Below, one piece after another: positions 11,461-23,500 of a stretch of DNA of 64,000 bases. Under the pieces are notes generated by a model. It was not told where the DNA came from, did not search any database, and was given only the letters and a program-made list of their open reading frames with translations. Made by a program: the position numbers and the translations under genes. The DNA comes from Spisula solida. Taxonomy: Eukaryota > Mollusca > Bivalvia > Venerida > Mactridae. Where the stretch lies: assembly GCA_947247005.1 (NCBI GenBank), contig OX365946.1:3728453-3792452 (forward strand). Reading direction: 5' to 3'. Each line of letters starts with the position of its first letter. Position 1 is the first letter of the stretch.

Positions 11461-12433
11461 CGAGGGGTGATCAATATATTCGAAGACTTTCCTTCTAACT
11501 TTTAAAATATTGATTCTACGTTACGGTAGAACAATGAAATCACCAGTCAATATGGATCTATCAATTATCTAGCGTTTTAAATAATTAATTATATTGGGAC
11601 GTCACAATGTTCTTGATGACGTCACTTACTGTGACCAATGTGCAGCGCGCGCCGTCGAGCGTGACGGACAATAACTAATCACAGAGCAACGGCGTTTCAT
11701 TGAGATTAACGCCTAATTTAGAAAATCCTTGCGATAGCTCGAAGATGACATAACCAACATGTATTGGGATTCTTTGCACTCCAAATCAGTGACCTACACA
11801 TGATTTCGATGTTTATGTGATTGTAGGGACCCTGTCAAACTGACGCCATGGAAAAATAAGAATAAACGGAAGAATTAAGACAGAGTTAGGGATACTCCTC
11901 CTCAATTTCTGAGAAGTAAGAGGCATATTTCTGAACGATATGTTCCTGGCGAACTCTACGATCCGTATAGATTACAAAACAATAAATATTTTATTCCATT
12001 TGAAAGGAGTTTTTCAGAAATTGCGCTCTAAACTTGTTAGGTCGTGATTCCTTCTTCATCGGGATGATGCTACCGTGTAAAGCCCACCGCTTTTTCAGCG
12101 TTTTAAGCCCAGTAACGCAACGAGACAATTTCTATTCCGCATTACATTCCAGAGTTGGCTATTTATGACTAATTTCTGTATCAAAAGTAAATAAATCGTA
12201 TACAGTGGGTCGGATATGAGTCCAGAAAGGAGCTCGGTGCTGTTCAAATGGTGACGCTTGGAATGACGTCACGTGACGGCCTGCGCCACGCATCCATTAC
12301 ATGAATAAAACTATGTTATAGGTACATTCGGTCGGAGATATCCTACACTGAATAATACTTATTTGCTTTTGAACCTTGCTGACAAAACAAAATTGCTAGA
12401 TGAAAAGTCCACGAATATATTGATCACCCCTCG
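11461..12433. mobile_element. Non-autonomous mariner-like element, 973 bp
   Basis: The left end CGAGGGGTGATCAATATATT is matched by its exact reverse complement at 12414-12433, and both ends are flanked by TA (11459-11460 and 12434-12435). That is the signature of Tc1/mariner insertion. No transposase frame is present, so it is a deletion derivative or MITE-like element. It sits in the left arm exactly where the right arm carries the R hairpin repeat (28517-28862). Confidence 0.9.
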
Positions 12434-12764
12434 TATATACAACAGTGCCACAATTATGATGACCCTTACAGTGTTTTCATAGGAGTTTTCTCATTTAACT
12501 GCATACCAACAATAGGAAGATGTTCAATTAATCTGAAATTGATGTCCTTGACAAATAGGTTTTGTCATATAAAAGGTTACAGCAATTGTCATTTTGGATC
12601 GTACAACATTGTAAAGTATCTTCTAAGGTTACCGGGTTCTATTATAAAATGATTGGCAATTTTATTTGACGATGAACAATTGCTGCTCCTGAATGTTCAT
12701 TACAGCGGAAGAGCCATTACATTAATAATAATAATTATAAACATTGTGTAGTAGGTTCGATTGT

Positions 12765-12905
12765 CTGCTTGCTTACATTTATTACAATCGCTCTCAATAA
12801 TTTCGTCGGTGGCTAGGTGATGCCGCCGTGTCTGTATAGCTTCTATTTGTCTGTGAATGTTCCGTATTTATTAAACTCAGTTTTTTCCTGGTGACCGTGA
12901 TAGTG
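12765..12905 (-). pseudogene. Decayed coding-like segment, counterpart of 24600-24745
   Basis: On the minus strand this reads YGGFKLSLDG, then after a one-base shift IEAIQTRRHHLAT. The plus-strand segment at 24600-24745 reads YGGFKLSLDG and IEALQTRRHRLAT in one frame. Several differences between the arms fall in third codon positions (ATA/ATC, GCT/GCC), suggesting that an ancestral protein-coding exon was duplicated and that this copy then took a frameshift. Family unknown. Confidence 0.35.
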
Positions 12906-13373
12906 TTTCCATCCAGACTCAGCTTAAAGCCACCGTACAAAACACACCATATATCATATATAAGTTATTAACAGCAATGTGTATTACATCCACCCAAATA
13001 GTGCATTCCGATGCCTTCCGATGATCACTGAGGCCTTTAAGGTATTATATGGACCAAGTTGTGTATATGAACCGAAGCGAAGCTGAGTTTGCACAAAACA
13101 AAAATAAATTCCCTGATGTTCATGGAATCAGGGTAATAGGGTGCGCTTTGTGTGATGAATGTGTACTTGCTGATTGTAATACAACATGAACGCATCACAT
13201 AGAAGTAAATCCGAATGCATCATTATACCCAAAATCCAAAAAGGTAATAAAACTCGGACAGGGAAGAGAGCAGTCAACACAAACAGCCGAAATATTTGAC
13301 ACCTCATAGACATCTCCATGATAGGAGCACCAGTAATACAGCAACACAAACTCTCAAATATAGATTTTACATT

Positions 13374-13379
13374 TTTATT
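13374..13379 (-). promoter_or_regulatory. Poly(A) signal of lectin gene A
   Basis: AATAAA on the minus strand, about 50 bp after the TAA stop at 13430-13432. The same hexamer lies at the equivalent position behind gene B. Confidence 0.7.
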
Positions 13380-13429
13380 AGGAATTAGAGCATACATAAT
13401 ATAACAATAAAATATGGACGAACATCAAA

Positions 13430-16400
13430 TTACTTTCCGACCTGTGGACCGGCGTCAGCCCTGAAATGTTGTAAAGTGACATTGGTTAAATATACGTATT
13501 ATAATTATACATGTAGTAAATATAACCAACATGAACTATTCTAAATAGAAGATATTGAACGAGTGATCATTAATGAGCACAAATGCAGGATTTATCACAT
13601 AACCGTATAAAATATATAGAATAATTATATTTGAAGGCAACTTTTCTATATGCTTAATGGTATGAAATAAGATTTATGTGGTCATTAAACGACTCTGTTT
13701 CAAGAAAACATAGTTGTCACATATGAATTCCTATGCTATATTAAGATGTTAAGAATCATAAGGAAATTACACATGTCAAAACACGGGAGGTAACTTTTTG
13801 AAGATTCAAGCAGACGTGGGGAAAATGTTTGTGCTAGTTTACAATATGTATCACTTGCTATCAATGAATTATAGTGATTTATCACTGAGTGAAATAACAG
13901 TAAATAATAACAGTGAATATAACTAATTTAACAGCTGGTTCCACTACCATACTGAAAAAGCAACGTAACGTGAATGGCATCGGCGCCGGGCTTCACATTA
14001 TGCGTAACGCCATTTTGGCGCCGTAATTATCAAGTCGTTACGTACTAATTATGACGTATATTTTCCAATTAAGTCGATTACTGTAGCATTAATAAAGCAT
14101 AATGTTAATATTAAACAGAAAAATATGTTGATTTTTTGTGAAATCATTTCTGCGATCACTGGGTGAAATAAAATTTGTTATTTCACCAAAATAAACATTT
14201 ATCCTCTGTTACTATATGTGATACAAAATACTCACGCTTTTTCACAGACATATTGTATATGGTGTTTCCAGTCACAGAATTCATCGCTCCATAGATAGTC
14301 GAAAAATTTGACAGCAGCCAAGCAATCTTCACTGCCGTCTCTGTTGTTAGGTTGAACTACAGTGTGCTGTCCCCAGGCTGTCCATGTGAGTGGCTGTTTT
14401 GTAGCCTCCCACACCCAGGTACCCTGTACAGCCCAGTCTGTACCACTCAACCAGAAACCGTCATCCTCATCAGTATCTATAGCAGAATATAATATCATTT
14501 ATTCTCCAATCATGGGCCCTTTCATGCATATAATCATAATAATAGCGGTGTACAATTTGTGTTATAAAATAACAAATGCTTGATCAAGCATATTTTATTT
14601 ATTTATTATTGTTTACTAGTATTTATTTATTATATATTTATTCTTGTTTAACACTGTTTCTTAACAATTGTTCAGTTATATCTTGTGGTCGATTCGACTA
14701 ACCAGTTTTCTTTTACAATGTAACTGTATCCTTACCAGTACCAATTATCACGTGAGGATGCAACCGGGAACCAAACCCGGAACACTCGGTTACAAATCCA
14801 GCACGTTAAATGCTGACACAGAGAGCGATTGTACACATATAACATGCATGTGCAATGTCACAGTTTATAATAAGATTAGAATTATGTAAAAGCTGAAGTT
14901 TTGTGATGGTTTGATTTTATCAATCACGTTTATATTCGAGTTCTTGGTATAAGTCAAATTCGAGCAGGATACAAGTGTAACAATTGCGCAGACATACTCG
15001 AAATTTCAAATAAGTAAATTTTGGTCCATGCGAAAATATCTGCTTTTACAGTGCAATTAATGATATTATGGTATTGAACTAATGCACTGATTCTAGTGGA
15101 AAGTATAGGCACAATAGAAAGATCTAAATGTACCCCGAGCGTACGCAAGTAGACTTAATCGACTTCTATAGACATATATACCCTCGACGACTTTAAAAAA
15201 CCTCACATGATTTAAAGTCATAGTGTATAGTTAAATGATTGTTTTTGATTTACTAACTATGTACGTATCTACTGATAATTTATTTGCAACTTACGATTGT
15301 ACGTCTCTGCAACTTTCTTAAACATAGCCTGTTCTGCTGGTGTCTCAATGGTTAGAAGGTCAGCTCCATGCATTCTACACATTTCCTACATAATAACACA
15401 TCCGTATATTGGTATGTATAACTCGTTTAATCAGGCCAGTCATCCGATTACATAACATTACTTGTTACTTTATATAAACATTGCAAATTCTCATATTTAT
15501 GTTTTATGTTGATATATGCTTTGTGTATTGATATATGGCTTTATGAATGGAGTATTAGTTTAACTTGCCTGTTTTCCAATTAGAATGTTTAAAACAATAA
15601 AAAGTTATTGCAATTTTATATGAGTGACTGACCTGATTAAATGGACTATAGCACATGCATTAGTTTCAATATTTGTAAACAAAGAAACGCCATAAACACA
15701 ATATAGGTGGATGTCTAGGTTATGCATACTTTAACCATAGAGTTTATACAGTTTATCCCCCGTTTAGCTACCAAATTTGGAAGTTTACCTATAGTCAATC
15801 TCGACAACACATTCTTTATCACTATAGGCACATATCTAGGTTATGTATGTTTATGTACTTTTATCAGTAGGGTTTATACAGTAAATGCACCCCATTTGAC
15901 TTATCAAGGTTAAATATTTACCTATAGGAAGTGATAAGAGAAAAGCAGCTAGTTTTACATGATGACGCTGAGAAGAAGATAGTGATGCGGTAATTATGGC
16001 TTGATGTGTTGTCAAATGCAGAATATTGGTTGTGTTATAGATACAACACAGGTACAAATTCAGTATTTCTTAAATATTGTAATACGTCAGGTTAGTATAT
16101 GCTTACCCGGGCACCGATCCATGTGTCCTTTCCGGCAGAGAAATGATAACAGTGAGTTTCAAATTCCTTCCAGCCATTTGGGCATGCACTGAAAACTAGA
16201 AAAAATATTGAAAATAACATCTTGTTAATAAAGTGCATGATAAGAAACGTATGCAGAACACAGCAAAGCTCAACGTTTATCTGTAAATTCCTAAATGCAT
16301 GAGTCAGAGTAAGTTCGTGTAAGTACAAAACGAATATGAAACGAATCAAAACATCTAGACGAAAATATGCGAGTTCGATCGATGTGCTTTTATTTATCTT

Positions 16401-17631
16401 CGTCTCCGGAAATCCATATGGACGAGTCCCCCAGAAGAGATTAGTCAGTTTTAGTTCGGGGATAGTACATTATACAGAAGAGGTCACACTTCTACATGCA
16501 TCCCTGGTTCTTTTACGTGCCTAGTGTAAAGCATCATACACGGGACCTCGGTTATAAAGTCTCGTCTGAAAGACTGTTGATAATATTTGTTATGTTAGGT
16601 GAGAAACACTGAAATGTTTAATCCCGCTCGAGGCGGGATCGAACCCACAACCTGCGAATCAGCAGGCAGTAGCTCTTACCACTGGACCACTTGTCCACCT
16701 TTAAAACATGCTGTAAACTATATTCCTACAAACGTACGTATCATTAATTACACATGCTTTTAAAATATCAAGTCGCGAATATCGGTGATTAAAGCATAGA
16801 TAATTAAGGATCTGTATATTTTAGCTATAATAAATTATTTTTATATTTGGTATAAGATGCATATAACATGGCACATCAATTCAGATATCAAACATCACCA
16901 AATATAAATAAAACATATTCATTTCTGCAAGTTTTACGAAAGAGTAAAAACTTGCAGGAATATAGTTCAAATTACAAATTAAAAAAAAATCAGCTTTTAA
17001 AGTATCGCTGCATATTGTCTTTGACATGTTTTATGTCTAGCTGTGTTCCATTAGAAATTTTAAACGATACTCTAACAAATCATCGGACAGGAAAGGCAGT
17101 ACTGGACAGAGGCAGGAGAGAACGAAATGAATAGAAAGAACAGTACCGGTATACAAAATTGCTAGCTCTGCATGAAAGATGCCCTGGTAAAGTCATGATA
17201 TGCATTTTATTGCACATAAACAGCGAACATGAAAACAATCATCAATGTTCAGAAAAAAAAATAGAAGAAGCGACAGAGCACGAAAGGGATGATACGTGTA
17301 CAAATAGCTAGCACTGCATAAAAGTTGCACCTGACTAGTCTTTATATGCATTATCTTGCATAAACAACAGACACGAAACCTTAACCAATACACAGTAAAA
17401 GAAAGTGCAGTAGATATATATTTAAATTACACACTATTAAAAATTGGTGTTTCACTTATGTTATCCACAAAATATAAAATAATACTATTATAAGTATTAG
17501 CCAATTATTTTATCCACAAAAAATAGAATCATATCATCATAACTATTGCTATTATTATTAGTAGTAGTATCATAACATGGCTTACCAGTTGCAATGCATG
17601 CGGTTACAATCAACAGTTGTGAGGAGATCAT
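13430..17631 (-). CDS. Secreted C-type lectin-like protein, gene A (5 exons)
   Basis: Exons on the minus strand: 17586-17631 (ATG), 16107-16195, 15295-15385, 14236-14476, 13430-13460 (TAA). Every intron is GT...AG and the phases agree (1, 0, 1, 2), giving 165 residues. Residues 1-18 form a signal peptide (MISSQLLIVTACIATVFS). Residues 20-155 are one long-form C-type lectin domain with the six expected cysteines (20, 31, 48, 127, 143, 153). It has a WIGL-like FWLSG (83-87), a QPN tripeptide (117-119) where EPN or QPD would bind sugar, and WSD (138-140) in place of WND. The last exon adds the tail ADAGPQVGK. Probable role: extracellular carbohydrate or microbe recognition, as for perlucin-like bivalve lectins; ligand not predictable. 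Gene B is its divergent partner. Gene A carries SINEs in introns 1 and 3 and repeat D in intron 4. Confidence 0.88.
13870..14040 (-). repeat. Dispersed repeat D in intron 4 of lectin A
   Basis: Reverse complement of the copy at 23425-23600 in intron 4 of gene B, sharing GGCGCC, GAAGCCC..GCGCCGATG and the TGGAACCA phrase. It was probably already in the ancestral gene before the inverted duplication. Confidence 0.75.
14735..14835 (-). repeat. tRNA-like SINE fragment in intron 3 of lectin A
   Basis: On the minus strand a tRNA-like sequence contains AACCGAGTGTTCCGGGTTTG and a B-box-like GGTTTGGTTCCC. It is absent from intron 3 of gene B, so it inserted after the duplication or was lost there. 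Confidence 0.5.
16350..16702 (-). repeat. tRNA-derived SINE in intron 1 of lectin A
   Basis: The minus strand has a tRNA-like head at 16702-16622: A-box region TGGTCCAGTGGTAAGAGC, an anticodon-like stem CCTGC...GCAGG, and a perfect B-box GGTTCGATCCC. It is followed by a body with the phrase GGCACGTAAAAGAACCAGG, typical of metazoan SINE bodies. The acceptor ends do not pair, so it is not a functional tRNA gene. Gene B lacks this insertion. Confidence 0.75.
17060..17400 (-). repeat. Diverged two-copy tandem repeat in intron 1 of lectin A
   Basis: Two ~140-bp units on the minus strand both contain ATGCAG-GCTAGC followed by a 'TCGTGCTCTGTCGCTTCTT'-like or 'TCGTTCTCTCCTGCCTCTG'-like phrase. Intron 1 of gene B (about 20755-21060) has the same two units, so this tandem repeat is older than the inverted duplication. 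Confidence 0.65.
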
Positions 17632-17674
17632 TGTTGAACGATATTAGATTGTTGTTTGACAACGTAATCTGCAC

Positions 17675-17688
17675 CACTATATATAGTG
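17675..17688 (-). promoter_or_regulatory. TATA box of lectin gene A
   Basis: The self-complementary CACTATATATAGTG lies 43 bp upstream of the ATG. The equivalent site in gene B is identical and at the same distance. A conserved block reading GGGTAAGATTTGGGACATGA lies just upstream in both. Confidence 0.75.
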
Positions 17689-19340
17689 AACATTGTCCCT
17701 TTTCATGTCCCAAATCTTACCCTATTCTTCAACAGCTGGGGGTTTCAATTGCTACATATGATAAGAAATTTTAATTTTTTATGGTATTATAGTCAAACCT
17801 TAGGAGCTTGCACCTCGGCGTAAACAAAGAATGATGAATAACGTATAGTGTATTTGAACTTCCTTATAGTTAATTGACTAATACGACTATTGAAGTTCTA
17901 TGTGTTTGACGCCATCTATATAGATTGATGCTGTGCATATACAGTTTGCATCCATTGATCGTACGTCACCCAAATGTTTTCGAGAATTCATTCTCATGTC
18001 AGATCGTGACTTCGGAGTGAATGGGGTCAGTAAAGTATCCGGATGTTTGACATTGACAATATCGCAGTCCGATGAATGCATTAGTTTCACTTGATGATAC
18101 CACGGGTATATCACTTTGATCTGCACTATTATAAAATATGTGTTGTAATACGATGTATTCGTTGTATGATACGTAAGTTAATTTACTATAGAAAGTGAAA
18201 ATTTATATAGGTAAATGTTTATTTAATTAATGCATAGCATACATTTAGTATTAAACTGGTGTCCTCTTTGTATTTACTTAGCAGTAAGAAACTGCCTATT
18301 GTTATTTGCTTTGCTAGAAACTTAAGACACGAATTTGATGTCACATACATATAGAACATTAGGTTAGAGCCTTGGTTGAAAATGTTTATCTGCAAGGCGG
18401 ATTTATTGGTTGAGCTGTAGGCGAATCGGATAATTTCCGCAGCCAAGCCGGATAAACATTTACTCCATCCACGGCATACATTTATTATTACAGGTATTTT
18501 TACCCAGTCGCTTAATCTCCTCAGTAAGGGTATCAAACTGAAGACTCTATTGTTACTCTTTCTTTAACTAGTGAGCAAAGCCACGTTCGTTCCGTGACGT
18601 CACAATAAACAACGACGTCGTACATCTTGACAAAAGTCGTGCAGACGCAGGTAAGACGCAGAAAATATTCAAACAACCACCAGCTCATATAGGACAGTAA
18701 AGTCTCACTCTCGGGTATGGAATTGCAACCGAAGACTCGCATATATGATGTTCATCAGATCACGTGGTAAGGTGACCGTATATAACTAGTCACATGACCA
18801 GGTGACTTAATAAACCAAAGTGTATTAGGCACCATGTTATCTGGTCGATTTTGCGGGAAGTGACTGGGTAAACACGAATATGCGATGTGCTTCGGCGTAT
18901 CAATTTGATGAACAGCCAGCTACGAGCTCGCATTGAGAGTTAAGTCTTTGTTGGCTAGCAATTGGGACAAGATTTAGAATAGAGCGCGTCTTTATCACGT
19001 CATGTTTTATGAAATATTATAGATAACGTATACGCGTTTAAAATGTGTGCTCTGCTATTTCATTCACCTTGCGTTGTAATGGACTTGATAACACAGCTAT
19101 GATGTAGAACAAGGTCCCATCTTATCTCATAAAACAGGTTAAAACAATATTTAATATCAGGGACGTAGTGTCGTTCACTTCAAGGGCATTATTATGAGGT
19201 ATATCTACCATGGTTCAGGGGGAAATATTGAAGGACCAAACGTTATTCCGAAACATTTGTTTCTTCTACATGTAGTGTTGCACACCACGCACTTAACATG
19301 TTGAGCATGTATTCGTAGATACATTAGATGTATTCGCCTC

Positions 19341-19599
19341 CTCGATAGCCTAGTGGTTGAGCGTTCGCTTCGAGTGCGGGAGGTCACGGGTTCGATCCCT
19401 GGCCGCGTCATACCAAAGACGAAATAAAAATGGTACCAGAAATTCCCCTGCTAGACGCTCAGCATATAAACGGAAATTGGCTTCTCTTCTCTCATACCCT
19501 CGTGGCGATTGATAACATCAGGAATAAGGTGTCGAGAGTGATTAATATAAGTTTGAAAAACTTGTTTCACAATCGACCTTAAATAAATTAGTATAAACT
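19341..19599 (+). repeat. tRNA-derived SINE, copy 1
   Basis: The head reads GATAGCCTAGTGGTTGAGCG with a perfect B-box GGTTCGATCCC, like a tRNA gene without a matching acceptor. The body contains CTGCTAGACGCTC and GGCTTCTCTTCTCTCATACC, then TTAAATAAATTAGTATAAAC at the 3' end. Confidence 0.85.
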
Positions 19600-19885
19600 A
19601 TTCGTCTTAGCATTTTGCGTTGAACAAGGACTGTGTAGTAGTTCCCTACCTTACATAATGAATAACGATTTCCCAGTTGAAAAGAACCCGTTTAATATCT
19701 TGATACAACTTCATCAAAGTAGAATGCGATTCGTTCCATTCGTGAAGCAATAGAAGACGCATATAATCCTTACACTTAAAGCTGATTGGTTCAATTTTCA
19801 ACTGGTGGAGGAGTACGTATTTGAATATTTGAAAGAATGGCCAACGTTGTGTGGCGCATGCGTATTAAAAATGTTACCGAACATA

Positions 19886-20141
19886 TCGATAGCCTAGTGG
19901 TTGAGCGTTCTCTTCGAGTGCGGGAGGTCTCGGGTTCGATCCCTGGCCGCGTCATACCAAAGACAAATAAAAATGGTACCGAAAATCCCCTTGCTAGACG
20001 CTCGGCATAAAAGGGAAACTGGCTTCTCTTCTCTCATACCCTCGTGGCGATGGATAGCATCAGGAATGAGGTGTCGAGAGTGATTAATATAAGTTGGAAA
20101 AACTTGTTTCCAAATCGACCTTAAATAAATTAGTATAAACT
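19886..20141 (+). repeat. tRNA-derived SINE, copy 2
   Basis: Nearly identical to the copy at 19341-19599 over its whole ~256 bp, including the head, body and TTAGTATAAAC end. Both copies are followed within about 90 bp by an ATTCGTCTTxGCAT phrase, so the pair may have arisen by local duplication and not by two insertions. Confidence 0.85.
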
Positions 20142-20495
20142 AAATCGAGTAATGAATTTTCCCTAAAAATATTAATACAAGGGTAAAAATGAAATTTTGC
20201 AATACCGTACATAATAATAATTATAATCATTCGTCTTGGCATGTTTCATAACAAATTGCTTTATTATAAGAAAACAAAACTTAAAAAGCATCATATTTTA
20301 CATTTAATTTGTTTTCACGACTCAAAGTTTTAACGCGCCGGTTACCCGAGCAACGCCATAAGTATTAAGTCAGTAAAGTCTTTTTTACGAGGCTCACATA
20401 TATACAATAGTGCACATTTCTTATCGCAAAGTGCAATGAAACCCCCAGGTGTTGAAAAAAAGGGTAAGATTTGGGACATGATTTGGGACAATATT

Positions 20496-20509
20496 CACTA
20501 TATATAGTG
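20496..20509 (+). promoter_or_regulatory. TATA box of lectin gene B
   Basis: CACTATATATAGTG, 41 bp upstream of the ATG at 20551, identical to the gene A site. The upstream ~70 bp, including GAAACCCCCAG and GGGTAAGATTTGGGACATGA, is conserved with gene A; pairing stops near 20415. Confidence 0.75.
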
Positions 20510-20550
20510 GTGCACATGACGCAGTCAAACAACAATCTTATCGTTCAACA

Positions 20551-23500
20551 ATGATCTCCTCACAACTGTTGATTGTAAGCGCCTGCATTGCCACTGGTAA
20601 GTGATGTTCTACTACTACTGTAACTTATATTTATAATAATAATGATAACACCCACAATAATAATAGCGATTTTTTTGTGGATAAGATAAGTGGCGAACAA
20701 ATTTTCACTATGGTGTAATTTTAATATTCATGTATCTAAACTGCATTATATTATACCGTGTATTGGTTACATGTATAATGTTTCATGTTCGACTTAAGAC
20801 TAGTCCGGTGATAATTTAATGCAGAGCTAGCAATTTGCATACTTATCGTCCGTCTCGTGCTCTGTTGCTTCTTGTACTTTATATTCTGTATATGGGTTAT
20901 GTTTTCATGTTCGTTGTTTATTCGCAATAAGAAGCTTTAGAAGACTTTGCCAGCCTTAGGTCAACTTTTATGCAAAGCTAGCATTTTAAATAGTGTTGTT
21001 TGTTCCTTATGTGCTCTACTGCTTCCGTCGAGTACTGCAATTCCTGTCCGATTTGTTGTCATTATTGTTTTGAATTTGTTGCTGACATGCATTACTACAA
21101 AACAGATAGATATGACAATTTTAAAGATAATATGCAGCAATGCTTAAAAAGGGTGAACTTTTCTGTAATTTGAAGTATATCCAAGTTTTATACAAGTTTA
21201 TTACTCTTATGAACAACTTACAGAAGTACTAATGGCTAAAACATACAGATCCTTAATTATTTATGCTTTTCCACTTTAAATAAGTTTTGCAAACATTGTA
21301 ACCAGTATTCGCAACTTGATATTTACAAGCATGTGTAATTAATGATACGTACATGGTTAGCAATATGGTTTACAGCATGTTTTCATCCAGAAGCTTCGTT
21401 TTTTAATTACAGTTTCTTACCCTTGCTCTTGTATTCAGGAACATAAAGATCACAAAATATGTCTATAACCATAAACGCTGAGATATGCTATGTTATGCAT
21501 ATGTTTCCTTTCAATGCCTTTTTAAATATCGATGTCATTTTCCGTTTCTTTCTAGTATTCAGTGCATGCCCAAATGGCTGGAAGGAATTTGAAAGTCACT
21601 GTTATCATTTCTCTGAAGGAAAGGACACGTGGACCGGTGCCCGGGTAAGCCTATAGTTCTACTAACCTCATTTACTGTATTATCATAATATATTGTACCA
21701 CTCGATGATTATCACACACACACATATACCAGTGTGTATTTACTGGTTTACTACATTCAATCATCTCAATAGCCTGGTGTTAGAACAACCGCTTACAGTG
21801 CTTGAGGTCGGTGATCGCTTCATGCACGTGTCGTACCAATGCCGATTTAAAACGGCGTCATTGTTTCCATTGCTAGACGGTCATTGTGAACATGTAAAAC
21901 TAGCTTGTTTTCCCTCATCACCGCATCCCTAAAAAATATCACAAGTAATGCGTTGTCGAGATTGACTATTGTTTACATGGCGTTTCTTTGTTTACAAATA
22001 TTAATACTAATGTATAGTCCGCTAATGTTAACACCAGTCTTTTTTACAAATAAAAATGAAAATTAAATGAATTTTCGATGTTCTTTTTTATTCAATTGTA
22101 TGCATATTTACATTAATATACTCCTTACATTTACATGTACACTGATAACAAGCGTTCAGGCAACAGCGCAGTGTTTTTTTAATGCGGGTTTATTAATTAA
22201 TAAGTTATCTTCGGCGAGCTAAATCTGTAACGTACCAATATACATAATTATGTGTTATTATGTAGGTAATGTGTAGAATGCATGGAGCTGACCTTCTAAC
22301 CATTGAGACACCAGCAGAACAGGCTATGTTCAAGAAAATTGCAGAGACGTACAATCGTAAGTTGCAACTAAATTCTTAATCGTATATATAGTAAGTAACT
22401 GATTTCTATAACTATATCTGTTTTTAGGAGTCACATTAGTCTATTTGCGTACGCTTGGAATACAATATATTTCTATTTTGTCTATACTTACATGTACCAC
22501 TGGCATCACATTAGTTTCTGTAACAACAGTACTATCACCCGTGTTACTGTAAAAGCAGATATGTTCACATGTTCATAAATTTAGGAATTTGTAATTCGGA
22601 AGTATGTCTGTGCAATTGTTACACTTGTACACGTGTGACAGCCACTAAAATATGTCAATGGCGCTGCTCGTCTAGGAAGTACTCAGATAGAAAACTGTTG
22701 TTACCGGTACTTATTATAATGTTTGTGGTATGTGTTTCCTTCGTAGTATCTTAATGCAACTTTAAAGAATAGTCTATATTAGATTGATTTATCAGCTGGT
22801 AAAATTTCATATATCCTCTCAGTGGTTCGGTTTATATAAATGTAGTCTCAATACTTTCCGAACATCCCTCGTACTTACGGATGGTACACTGCTATTATCT
22901 TGTGATTTTATGCCTAAAAGTGCCAATGATTGGAGAATAAATGTTATTATATTCTGCTATAGATACTGATGAGGATGACGGTTTCTGGTTGAGTGGTACA
23001 GACTGGGCTGTACAGGGTACCTGGGTGTGGGAGGCTACAAAAAAGCCACTCACATGGACAGCCTGGGGACAGCACACTGTAGTTCAACCTAACAATAGAG
23101 ACGGCAGTGAAGATTGCTTGGCTGCTGTCAAATTTTTCGACTATCTATGGAGCGATGAGTTCTGTGACTGGAGTCACCATATACAATATGTCTGTGAAAA
23201 AGCGTGAGTGTTTTGTTATATATATATATAATTATAGAGAATAAGTGTTAAATTAGGTGAAAGATTGACTTATATTTCATCCAGTGAACGCAGAAATCAA
23301 TCTAATTTTCTGTGATCACGATTGAAATAAAAAATTTAAAAAAATCTTTATTATAAAATTATGCTTCATTAATGGTACAGTAATTGACTTAATAGGGCAA
23401 ACTACGTTGAAATTAGTACGTCAGAACGTGACAATTATGGCGCCAACATGACGTTACGAATAATATGAAGCCCAGCGCCGATGATGCGTTTCTTTTGCTG

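Larger units (their letters stand above)
8704..17780 (-). repeat. Left arm of the ~23-kb lectin inverted duplication (IR2)
   Basis: This arm is the reverse complement of 20415-31573. Paired landmarks: 8704-8855 with 31430-31573; 9534-10060 with 30900-31400; 10800-11460 with 28860-29280 (and its tandem copy); 12434-12760 with 28190-28515; 12765-12905 with 24600-24745; all five lectin exons; and the promoter (17640-17775 with 20420-20540). The arm contains insertions the other lacks: about 8860-9535, about 10090-10800, a mariner-like element at 11461-12433, and SINEs in two lectin introns. Confidence 0.9.
17781..20414. other. Central spacer of the lectin inverted duplication
   Basis: About 2.6 kb between the two arms that does not pair with itself. 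It contains two SINE copies (19341-19599 and 19886-20141) and several short frames, none with recognisable similarity. It doubles as the intergenic region between the divergent lectin genes. Confidence 0.6.

Noticed and set aside
22941..23207. Lectin gene ending at the TGA after ...VCEKA
   Set aside because: The TGA overlaps a strong GTGAGT donor conserved in both genes, and a correctly phased final exon with stop and poly(A) signal is present in both. I therefore end the genes at 23995 and 13430; intron retention remains possible.
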